From Desulfofalx alkaliphila DSM 12257 (lineage in GTDB: Bacteria; Bacillota; Desulfotomaculia; Desulfotomaculales; Desulfohalotomaculaceae), in NCBI RefSeq assembly GCF_000711975.1, contig NZ_JONT01000001.1:1-64000 (forward strand): 64,000 bases of DNA, written 5' to 3'. Positions 8,901 through 16,100 of the stretch are shown here, piece after piece. The notes beneath the pieces were generated by a model, which saw only the letters and a list, made by a program, of their open reading frames with translations, did not search any database and was not told the origin of the DNA. How positions within the stretch are numbered: position 1 is the first letter of the stretch; every line of letters starts with the position of its first letter. Made by a program: the position numbers and the translations under genes.

Positions 8901-10371
8901 AGTGGTGGTGTCATCCTGTACCCCGCGCACCCACGCGCCCTTGTTCCAGGCCAGTTTAAAAGAAGCGGGCTTAAACCCATATTTATATGAACATGCCAAT
9001 ATTAGAGAACACGTTTCCTGGGTACACCGGGAACAGCCGGAAGAGGCCACCGAGAAGGCAATGGATTTGGTGAAAATGGCGGTGGCCAAGGTGAAAATGC
9101 TAAAGCCGGTGCACACCTCGGTAATTGACATCAATCGCCGGGCCCTGGTGGTGGGCGGCGGTGTGGCAGGCATGACCAATGCCCTGTCCCTGGCAGAACA
9201 AGGATTTGAGGTTAGCTTAGTGGAAAAAACCGGTGAACTGGGCGGCCATGCAAGACACATTCACTATACTTTAAGGGGTAACAGCCCCATGGCCTTGGTG
9301 GAGGAGCTAATATCGAAGGTTAATGCCAACGACAAAATAGAAGTGATACTCAACGGTCAGGTTGCCGAGGTAAGCGGCTATCTGGGCAACTACCGCACAG
9401 TGATAAAAAAGGATGACGGTAGCAGGCTGGAAGTGGAGCACGGTGCGGTGATATTGGCCACCGGAGCCGAAGGGGCGGTCCCCGATGAATACCTCTACGG
9501 TGAACACCCGGCTGTGCTCACCCAGCAGCAGTTAGAAGAAAAGGTGGTAAATTCCCGGTTAGATGCTAAAACCCTTGTTATGATCCAATGTGTGGGCTCC
9601 CGCCAGGATAATCGGCCTTACTGCAGCAGGATATGCTGCACCCAGGCCATAAAAAATGCCTTAAAAATAAAAGAGCAAAACCCAAATACAAATATTTTTG
9701 TACTCTACCGGGACATGAGAACCTATGGTTTTAAAGAAGAATACTATACCAAGGCAAGGCAGCAGGGGGTTATCTTTATCCGCTACAGCCTAGATGATAA
9801 GCCCCGGGTAACTGCCAAGGGCGATCAGGTGTCTGTGCTGGTAACCGATCCGGTGTTGGGCCAGCCCATAAGCATCGATGCGGATTTACTGGTCTTGTCC
9901 AGCGGCATTGAACCCGGAAAAGATAATGAGGTGTTGAGCCAACACTTCAAAGTACCCTTAAATGCAGATGGCTTTTTCTCTGAAGCCCATATGAAACTGC
10001 GCCCGGTGGACTTTGCCGCCGACGGATTGTACCTTTGCGGTCTGGCCCATGGGCCTAAGAATATTGAAGAAAGTATAGCCCAGGCCAATGCCGCAGCAGT
10101 GCGGGCGGTAACCCTGCTGTCTAAGCCCGGTTTGGAATCCCTGGGCATCACCGCCACGGTGGATGAAGAATTATGTAAAGGCTGCGGCCTGTGCGTTCAG
10201 GCTTGCCCATACGGCGCCAGGGTGCTGGATGAGCGTAACAAGGTAGCCTGGGTGCGAGAGGTACTTTGTCAAGGCTGCGGCGCCTGCGCCGCCGTTTGCC
10301 CCAGCGGTGCCACCCAACAAAACGGCTACGAGAAAGACCAACTGCTAAATATGATAGACGCGGTACTCTAA
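5947..10371 (+). CDS. HdrA-GltD/NfnL fusion flavoprotein, copy 1
   Basis: This protein of 1,474 residues fuses several redox modules. An HdrA-type FAD domain (GGGISG, residues 14-19) carries the HdrA cysteine region NDCAMC. A [4Fe-4S] motif CTGCGECATVCP starts at 109. A DPYD/GltD-type cysteine domain (about 158-210) and a GltD-like FAD/NAD(P)H module follow (GSGPAGL near 256; GGGNVAMDAA near 387). Then come CLNCAVCSECLQC (about 623), an HdrA segment with CVGSR and CSSVCC, the VCNCG domain (about 930), a second FAD motif GGGVAG (about 1068), a second CVGSR...CCTQ and two C-terminal 4Fe-4S motifs (1410-1450). HdrA bifurcates electrons in heterodisulfide reductases and NfnL uses NADPH, so a cytosolic electron-distributing role is likely. 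The loop that holds NADPH phosphate has lost its Arg pair (residues 409-418). Ribosome site AGGGGG precedes ATG. A paralogue lies 2.8 kb downstream. Confidence 0.88.
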   Translation: MSDKITGAVMVVGGGISGMQSSLDLAEAGYRVYLVEKKAAIGGTMARLDKTFPTNDCAMCIMSPKLVDTGRHKDIDIIPGTEVIDVTGEPGKFKVKLHKKARYVDLAKCTGCGECATVCPVSLKDHFNGELADRKAIYKLYAQATPNAFAVEKNGVAPCQGACPAGINVQGYVQLIKSGKFIDAWKMIYRDNPLPAICGRVCAHPCESACNRKEIDQPVQIQKLKRLAADVAYENIESLPLPEKEGRREEKVAVIGSGPAGLTAAHYLALKGYQVTIFEALPVSGGMMRVGIPEYRLPKKWVDLEIDLIKKLGVEIKLNTALGKDITIKGLMDEGYKSVFLAVGAHKGLSLRVPGEDLKGVVSAVQMLKQVGLGEKVKLGKKTLVIGGGNVAMDAARVSRRLGSEVHLLCLESEGSLPASKEEIEEAMEEGVVFHYQTGVQEIIGKDGRVTGLKAVNVTSLFDEEGRFAPQYGDQLTSYQDVDSVVVAIGQTPDLSFVGDLPLVNERGNRLQADAETLATNVPGVFAGGDAQSGPRLLIDAIGAGKRAAESIHRYIQGEDLKANRRFSIPEEDLAPLRQELGEVTTQKAVAMNYAPAETRMKNFDEVALGYTKEQAQQEAERCLNCAVCSECLQCVDACVAKAIDHTMEDEQLEVDVGALILSPGFEVYDAKNLSYYGFGRFANVLTSMQFERVLSASGPYSGHMVRPSDHKEPKKIAWIQCVGSRNTRENKGYCSSVCCMYAIKQCVIAKEHSRQPLDTTIFFMDMRTHGKDFEHYYRRAQKEHGVNFVRSRIYEVKEADDGSEDLIIRYSHEDGTIATERYDMVILSVGLSPNSDAAKLAQAAGIELNEYGFCLSDEFNPGCTSRPGIYVSGAFCEPKDIPETAVDASSAAAYASRTLAPARGSMIRAKEYPPERDVSNEKPRVGVFVCNCGINIGGVVDVPRVVEFAKTLDKVVYSQEFLFTCSQDNIIKIKEAIIEHKLNRVVVSSCTPRTHAPLFQASLKEAGLNPYLYEHANIREHVSWVHREQPEEATEKAMDLVKMAVAKVKMLKPVHTSVIDINRRALVVGGGVAGMTNALSLAEQGFEVSLVEKTGELGGHARHIHYTLRGNSPMALVEELISKVNANDKIEVILNGQVAEVSGYLGNYRTVIKKDDGSRLEVEHGAVILATGAEGAVPDEYLYGEHPAVLTQQQLEEKVVNSRLDAKTLVMIQCVGSRQDNRPYCSRICCTQAIKNALKIKEQNPNTNIFVLYRDMRTYGFKEEYYTKARQQGVIFIRYSLDDKPRVTAKGDQVSVLVTDPVLGQPISIDADLLVLSSGIEPGKDNEVLSQHFKVPLNADGFFSEAHMKLRPVDFAADGLYLCGLAHGPKNIEESIAQANAAAVRAVTLLSKPGLESLGITATVDEELCKGCGLCVQACPYGARVLDERNKVAWVREVLCQGCGACAAVCPSGATQQNGYEKDQLLNMIDAVL

Positions 10372-10391
10372 AAGCAAAACTGCCACAGGGA

Positions 10392-10415
10392 GTAGGGGCG
10401 GTCTTGGACCGCCCC
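10392..10415 (+). repeat. REP-like palindrome, type 1 (also acts as terminator)
   Basis: GGGGCGGTC and GACCGCCCC are separated by TTG and preceded by GTA; a T-run follows, so it can also terminate transcription of the flavoprotein gene. A near-identical copy lies inside the neighbouring transposase gene at 10680-10702. Confidence 0.75.
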
Positions 10416-10466
10416 TTTTTCCTTACAACAATTCAATTTTCCTTATTTTTGATAACCTTATTTTTA

Positions 10467-10494
10467 AACACTGGCGACCACAGGTCGCCCCTAC
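10467..10494. repeat. REP-like palindrome, type 2
   Basis: AACACT followed by GGCGACC, ACA and GGTCGCC, then CCTAC. It lies just after the 3' end of the REP-associated transposase gene. A near-identical copy lies inside that gene at 10847-10868. Its outer end is the inverse of the GTAGGGG start of type 1, so the pair is arranged head to head. Confidence 0.7.
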
Positions 10495-10504
10495 TTTTAT
10501 ATAG

Positions 10505-10966
10505 TTATATATAATATTTATCCTCTTCCCATTTTAATGGGTTTGTGTCAATATAATCCCATATTTTTAAGTATTCCTGTTTATTCCTTATGATGTGGTC
10601 ATAAAATGATTTCTGCCATAATGAAAAGCCGACTTTTTTAGAAATAGAACCTTTGAATTGTTGAATAATGCGAGATATTGTAGGGGCGGTCTTTGACCGC
10701 CCGTTACCGGGATACAATATTATAATCATATGTATATGATTTGGCATGATAACGTATTTGTCAACTTTGACATTTTCATAAACAGAATTAATTTTACTTA
10801 TTTCTAAATCAACAATTTCCCCAATTTTAGATAACTGTGGTATTGAACACTGGCGACCAGAGGTCGCCTTTTTATCCTGGGTACATATGGTAATGAAATA
10901 ATAACCGGCTTGCGAATAATCATATCCTTTCAATCTGATCTTTTTCCTTCTAGGTAATTTCTCCAT
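10505..10966 (-). CDS. REP-associated tyrosine transposase (RAYT, Y1/IS200-like)
   Basis: The 153-residue protein has the HUH endonuclease signature MPNHIHMI, the GYYFITICTQ strand and a C-terminal LWQKSFYDHIIRN...YIDTNPLKW region, all typical of TnpA_REP proteins. These enzymes nick single-stranded DNA at REP hairpins. Copies of two REP types flank the 3' side of the gene, and two more lie inside the reading frame in frame. They encode GNGRSKTAPTI and KATSGRQ, which look like linker positions. The ATG has GGGGTGG upstream. It is inserted between the first HdrA-like gene and the sigma/anti-sigma pair. It appears full length and may be active. Confidence 0.85.
   Translation of the reverse strand: MEKLPRRKKIRLKGYDYSQAGYYFITICTQDKKATSGRQCSIPQLSKIGEIVDLEISKINSVYENVKVDKYVIMPNHIHMIIILYPGNGRSKTAPTISRIIQQFKGSISKKVGFSLWQKSFYDHIIRNKQEYLKIWDYIDTNPLKWEEDKYYI
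10680..10702. repeat. REP-like palindrome, type 1, inside the RAYT gene
   Basis: GTAG then GGGCGGTC, TTT, GACCGCCC: the same core as at 10392-10415, but located in the transposase coding region. Confidence 0.7.
10847..10868. repeat. REP-like palindrome, type 2, inside the RAYT gene
   Basis: AACACT followed by GGCGACC, AGA, GGTCGCC: it shares the 5' flank and both arms with the copy at 10467-10494 but lies in the transposase coding region. Confidence 0.7.
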
Positions 10967-11015
10967 GGGCCACCACCCCTAATACTACTAAAATAGACAA
11001 ATTTACCCCCACCCA

Positions 11016-12203
11016 TTAATTGTAAATGGTGCCGCGGAAGTATCGGGTTTCCCAGTTCCATAGGGCCACTTCGCCCAGTGCAGAGAACTTAACTTCATCA
11101 ACTTCTTTTAATTTCAACAACTCTTTGGTGGGGCCGGTTACCACTGCGCCGTATACCCTTAGGCCGTTTTCTTGCACATAATCCAGCCGCTTCTTTAATT
11201 GCAGATCATAACCCCAGCGGCGGTGTGCCCTGGCGGCCCATTTTTCGTGCTCAATTAAAAACTCCATCGCCTCTATAAAGGCGGCAGTTTTTTTAGCGCT
11301 GTCCCCGTCCAGTATTAGCGAATAGTTGCCCGGGCTATCCGGTTCATAGATAAGTGAATTGCTGTGGTTAGGAAAACCCCACAAAATACCGTCCCCTGCA
11401 CTTACATAACCTCTGCTCTCATTTCTTAATTCAGCCTCCACCCCGGTGTCGACGGCAAACCATAGTAATTGAAGGTCATAACCGGATAAGATTTGATAAA
11501 GCTCATCTAAGCTATAGCTGGTATCAAAGGAAACTGCCAGCTCGGCCACTGTTCCCTCGGGTAATATGTCTAAAGTCTTCCATGCCCCGGCATCCGGCTG
11601 AAGCGATTTTTTTACAGGGCTTTCCTCATTGTTACCGGTCAATTTATCTTTATCATTCGGGTAAAGAAAGTGCATTTTTACGTCTAAGGCTTCGTCAGTC
11701 CAGTTTCTTTGAACACTCAAACGGTTAAAGAACATATTGATTTGCAGGTTTCCAATGGTGATACTGTCCCGGCCAAGGTCCTTATATAGTCTATAGTTGC
11801 CTTCCATTCCAAATAAGGGTTTCACCTGTGTACTGCCACCAAGGGTGTAAATATTAGGCATGGTAAACTCGGTGATCAGCTGTGAAGTCCGTGTGGCATT
11901 TTCACCCCGGTCACCTAGGGAATAAAACAGCCAAGATAATAAGGTGCCGGCCATGGTCACTGCCAATAGCACAGAAATTACATAGACCACATTGGAAATT
12001 CTGTTTTTCCATTTGGCCCTTTTAAGTATTTTAATTTGTTTTTCTTCGTTAACGGTTTGTATATCTTTATTAAGTTCCCTGTTAAGTTTGTTACTGCAGG
12101 CTGCACAGGCATTAATGTGGGCTTCCATTTCTTCTTCCTCTGCAGCGGTTAACTCACCTTTTAAATACTGCTGCCACTTTTTTTCTGCCTCTGAACAGTT
12201 CAC
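11016..12203 (-). CDS. Membrane anti-sigma factor with zinc-finger N-terminus
   Basis: The N-terminus carries a putative zf-HC2 anti-sigma motif: MNCSEAEKKWQQYL, then HINACAACSNKL with the H-x3-C-x2-C ligands. One transmembrane helix lies near residues 70-93 (VVYVISVLLAVTMAGTLLSWLF). The extracytoplasmic part of about 300 residues resembles the Sigma_reg N and C domains of Bacillus-type regulators and probably senses an envelope signal. It overlaps the end of the ECF sigma gene by 4 bases, the classic arrangement in which the anti-sigma holds its sigma at the membrane. The signal sensed cannot be told. Confidence 0.8.
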   Translation of the reverse strand: MNCSEAEKKWQQYLKGELTAAEEEEMEAHINACAACSNKLNRELNKDIQTVNEEKQIKILKRAKWKNRISNVVYVISVLLAVTMAGTLLSWLFYSLGDRGENATRTSQLITEFTMPNIYTLGGSTQVKPLFGMEGNYRLYKDLGRDSITIGNLQINMFFNRLSVQRNWTDEALDVKMHFLYPNDKDKLTGNNEESPVKKSLQPDAGAWKTLDILPEGTVAELAVSFDTSYSLDELYQILSGYDLQLLWFAVDTGVEAELRNESRGYVSAGDGILWGFPNHSNSLIYEPDSPGNYSLILDGDSAKKTAAFIEAMEFLIEHEKWAARAHRRWGYDLQLKKRLDYVQENGLRVYGAVVTGPTKELLKLKEVDEVKFSALGEVALWNWETRYFRGTIYN

Positions 12204-12700
12204 TTTTTTACCCCCTTAAGTAACTCTTTGGTTTTGTTGCGCCCTCTGTACAAACTGACCTTTAAGTTGGCCGGTGTTATATTTAGCAGCTCTGCCGCTT
12301 CTTGATATGAAAATCCGTAGTAATCACAGAGTATTACAGCCTGTTTTTGCTTGGTAGGCAGTGTTGCCAGGGCCTGTGCCCACCGGTTTATTTCTTCAAT
12401 CAGCAGATATCTTTCCTCCGGGCCCTTCTGCCCCATATCGGGGCAGTTTGCCACCAAGGGCTCAAGGGCTATCTGGCCTTTTTCTTTGCGATACCAGTCG
12501 ATAAAGGCGTTTCTGGCTACCCGCAAGAGCCATGGTTTAACCTTTTCGCCTTGGTAGCTATCAAGATATAAATAGGCCCGGTAAAAGGTTTCCTGGGTGA
12601 GGTCCTCGGCGGTTTGAGGATGTTTACACAGTTGAAGCAGGTAGCGATAGACATCGTTTAGGTAGTACTTATAAATGGATTCTAAGTTGCCCTGCTCCAT
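12200..12700 (-). CDS. ECF-type RNA polymerase sigma factor
   Basis: The protein of 166 residues has sigma region 2 (DVYRYLLQLCKHPQTAEDLTQETFYRAYLYLDSY, with the DLTQETF core) and region 4 (LPTKQKQAVILCDYYGFSYQEAAELLNITPANLKVSLYRGR). No regions 1 or 3 are present, as in the ECF group. The start ATG has AAGGAGGG upstream. It is cotranscribed with the anti-sigma gene that overlaps its end. A possible self-recognised promoter lies just upstream. Its regulon may include neighbouring genes, but no matching site was seen before the second HdrA-like gene. Confidence 0.9.
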   Translation of the reverse strand: MEQGNLESIYKYYLNDVYRYLLQLCKHPQTAEDLTQETFYRAYLYLDSYQGEKVKPWLLRVARNAFIDWYRKEKGQIALEPLVANCPDMGQKGPEERYLLIEEINRWAQALATLPTKQKQAVILCDYYGFSYQEAAELLNITPANLKVSLYRGRNKTKELLKGVKK

Positions 12701-12720
12701 ATTTCACCCTCCTTACCATA

Positions 12721-12748
12721 TACACGAATTAATTAAAGAAAAGTTACA
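12721..12748 (-). promoter_or_regulatory. Candidate ECF-type autoregulatory promoter
   Basis: Read on the minus strand the region contains TGTAACT and, 16 bases after its AAC, CGTGTA. AAC-N16-CGT is the usual spacing of Bacillus-type ECF promoters. It would give a very short leader in front of the sigma gene, just enough for its ribosome site. Pattern match only. Confidence 0.4.
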
Positions 12749-13170
12749 GCAATTATACAATAAAATAGAAATAGAACCCTATCGGCTGCGGTGCGAAAAT
12801 ACCAGCGTAAAAAACGCTTGACCACATTCAACAAAAAACGACAAATAACATGGGATTGTTAAAAATATCATTTGCAAGTAAAATAGGTTATAAAATTGAG
12901 CATCCAGATAAAAAGCAAGTATTTCTTGATAATTGCTTGATATATATCTAACTAATTAAATTTTATCTTTTCGACAAAATACACCATTTATCGCTTTTGA
13001 TTTTCGCTGATACATATGGTAAACTAAATTTATATATAAAATAGTTGAAATGTCACTTGTGAAAGGCGGGTGGTGCATATATCAATTGCACGGCATGTGC
13101 AATTAATAACAATCCGTGGCGTATATCTGGCTGAACTACTTATACGGAAGGGAAGGAGGTCAGTTAGCTG
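12749..13170 (+). promoter_or_regulatory. Long leader region of the second HdrA-like gene
   Basis: No gene was found here. TTGATT (12997-13002) and TAAACT (13020-13025) with a 17-base spacer form a candidate promoter for the downstream flavoprotein. The leader holds a perfect inverted repeat AATTGCAC-5 nt-GTGCAATT at 13084-13104 that could be an operator or an RNA hairpin. AAGGAGGT lies before the start codon at 13171. The part from 12749 to about 12960 is AT-rich without recognisable features. Confidence 0.45.
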
Positions 13171-16100
13171 ATGAATGAACAGCAAACGACCGATAAAAAA
13201 ATGACCGGTGCTGTAATGGTTGTAGGCGGCGGAATATCCGGTATGCAATCTTCGTTGGATTTAGCTGAAGCTGGTTACAGTGTGTACTTGGTGGAGAAAA
13301 AACCGGCCATTGGGGGCACAATGGCCCGTTTAGATAAAACTTTCCCCACCAACGACTGTGCCATGTGTATTATGTCTCCCAAGTTGGTGGATACCGGCAG
13401 GCATAAAGATATAAATATTATTGCTGGGGCAGAAGTGCTGGATGTGACCGGTGAACCGGGCAATTTTAAAGTTAAACTACATAAAAAGGCCCGCTATGTA
13501 GAACTGGCCAAGTGTACCGGATGCGGTGAGTGTGCCACCGTTTGTCCGGTGGAGTTAAAAGACCAATTTAACGGTGAACTGGCCAGCCGCAAAGCAATTT
13601 ATAAACTGTATGCCCAAGCTACCCCCAATGCTTTTGCAGTGGAAAAGCGTGGGGTTGCCCCATGTACTGCTGCGTGTCCGGCGGGTATTAACGTTCAGGG
13701 TTATGTACAGTTAATAAAGTCAGGCAAGTTTATAGAAGCCTGGAAAATGATTTACCGTGACAACCCCCTGCCGGCAATATGTGGACGGGTTTGTGCCCAC
13801 CCCTGTGAGTCTGCATGTAACCGTAAAGATATAGACCAAACGGTGCAGATACAAAAATTAAAGCGCCTGGCTTCTGACATAGCCTATGAAAACATGGACT
13901 CACTGCCCTTGCCGGAAAAAGAGGGTGAACGGGAAGAAAGAGTAGCCGTTATCGGCTCCGGCCCTGCCGGTTTAACAGCGGCCCACTACCTGGCCCTAAA
14001 GGGCTATAAGGTAACCATATTTGAAGCGCTACCGGTGTCGGGCGGTATGATGAGAGTGGGTATTCCGGAATACCGCCTGCCTAAAAAATGGGTAGACTTA
14101 GAAGTGCAGTTAATAGAAAGATTAGGGGTAGAAATTAAGTACAACACTGCCCTCGGTAAAGATATTACCATAGATCAACTGTTTAGTGACGGTTATAAGG
14201 CAATCTTCTTGGCCGTCGGTGCCCATAAAGGTATTAAAATGCGCACCCCCGGCGATGATTTAGACGGCGTTGTGGAAGCGGTTTCCATGCTGCGCAAGTT
14301 TAATTTAGGCGAAAAGGTAAATCTGGGTCGCAAGGTGCTGGTGGTGGGCGGCGGTAACGTGGCCATGGACGCAGCCCGTTCAGCTGTGCGACTGGGAGCG
14401 GAAGAGGTACATGTTCTCTACCGCCGTACCCGGGAAGAAATGCCGGCAGCCGATGAAGAAGTGGAAGAAGCCATGGAAGAGGGCGTAAAGTTTCACTTCA
14501 GAACGGTTATTAAGGAGATTAAGGGCAAAAACGGCAAGGTAAATGAAGTGGTTACCCAAAGTGTAGTGGCCATGGTGAAAAATGAGCAGGGTAGATGGGT
14601 GCCTCAATTCGGCGATGAAGTTACTAAGTGGGATAATGTTGATACAGTAATTGCAGCCATCGGCCAGTCCCCTGACTTATCCTTTGTGGGTGACAAACCC
14701 CTGGCCAACCAGTGGGGCAACCGCATTGAAGCGGATCCGGATACACTGGCCACCAACGTGCCCGGCATCTTTGCCGGCGGTGACGTGCAAACCGGTCCGG
14801 CTTTGCTGATAGATGCCATTGGTGCCGGTAAGCGGGCGGCTGAAAGTATTCACCGCTACATCCAGGGTGAAGATCTGCGCGCCAATCGCCAGTTTAAAGT
14901 TCCTGAAGAAAAGATTTCCCCGCTGCGCCAAAAGGCAGACGAGGTAGAGGTGCAAGCTGCCGTGCCCATGAACTATGCTGACCCGGCAGAACGGGCTAAA
15001 GACCTGCGCGAGGTGGCCCTGGGATATACTGCAGAACAGGCCCAGCAGGAGGCAGAACGCTGCCTTAACTGTGCTGTCTGTTCCGACTGCTTACAGTGTG
15101 TTGACGTGTGTGTGGCCAAAGCCATCGACCACAGCATGGTGGATGAAGAGGTTGAAATTGATGTGGGCGCCGTGATTTTAAGTCCCGGATTTGAAACCTT
15201 TGATGCTGCTAATTTGGAATACTATCGCTATAATGAATACCCCAACGTGATCACCAGTATACAATTTGAGCGGATACTTTCGGCCTCCGGGCCCTATGAG
15301 GGCCATATGGTGCGCCCCTCTGACAGTAAAGAACCAAAGAAAATTGCCTGGATTCAATGTGTGGGCTCCCGGAATGAAAAACAGTGTAAGGGATACTGTT
15401 CTTCGGTTTGTTGCATGTATGCCATAAAGCAGTGTGTGATAGCCAAAGAGCACAGCCGTGACCCACTGGAAACAGATATTTTCTTTATGGATATGCGTAC
15501 CCATGGTAAAGATTTTGAGCGCTACTATGATCGGGCCCGCAACGAACACGGTGTTAACTTTATCCGTTCCAGAATTTATGAGATACAGGAGGCAAATGAC
15601 GGCAGCAACGACTTGATCATTCGTTACTCCAACGAAGACGGCTCCATCACTACCCAGCGCTATGACCTGGTGGTGCTGTCGGTGGGTCTCAGCCCCAACA
15701 GCGATGCCGTTAAACTGGCAGAAGCGGCAGGTATTGAGTTAAACGATTATGGTTTTTGTTTAACCGATGAGTTTACACCGGGCTGCACATCCCGACCCGG
15801 AATCTATGTGGGCGGAGCTTTTTGTGAGCCTAAGGATATTCCTGAAACAGCGGTGGATGCCAGCTCTGCGGCAGCCCATGCATCACGCCTGCTGGCTCCG
15901 GTAAGGGGCACCATGATTAAAACTCAGGAGTACCCGCCTGAGCGGGATGTAACCGGTGAAGAACCGCGGGTAGGCGTGTTTGTTTGCAACTGTGGTATTA
16001 ACATTGGCAGCGTTGTCAAGGTGCCCGAGGTGGTAGAGTATGCCCGGGGACTGGATAACGTTGTATACGCTGAAGAATTTTTGTTCTCTTGCTCAGCGGA

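Noticed and set aside
6488-10157. Several antisense reading frames of 99-154 codons within the first flavoprotein gene, with similar ones in copy 2
   Set aside because: They are opposite a well-conserved coding frame, have low-complexity or unlikely protein sequences and no ribosome sites. They are shadows of a GC-rich gene.
10266-10514. Plus-strand frame at the end of flavoprotein copy 1
   Set aside because: It overlaps the conserved ferredoxin end in another frame and runs through the REP palindromes.
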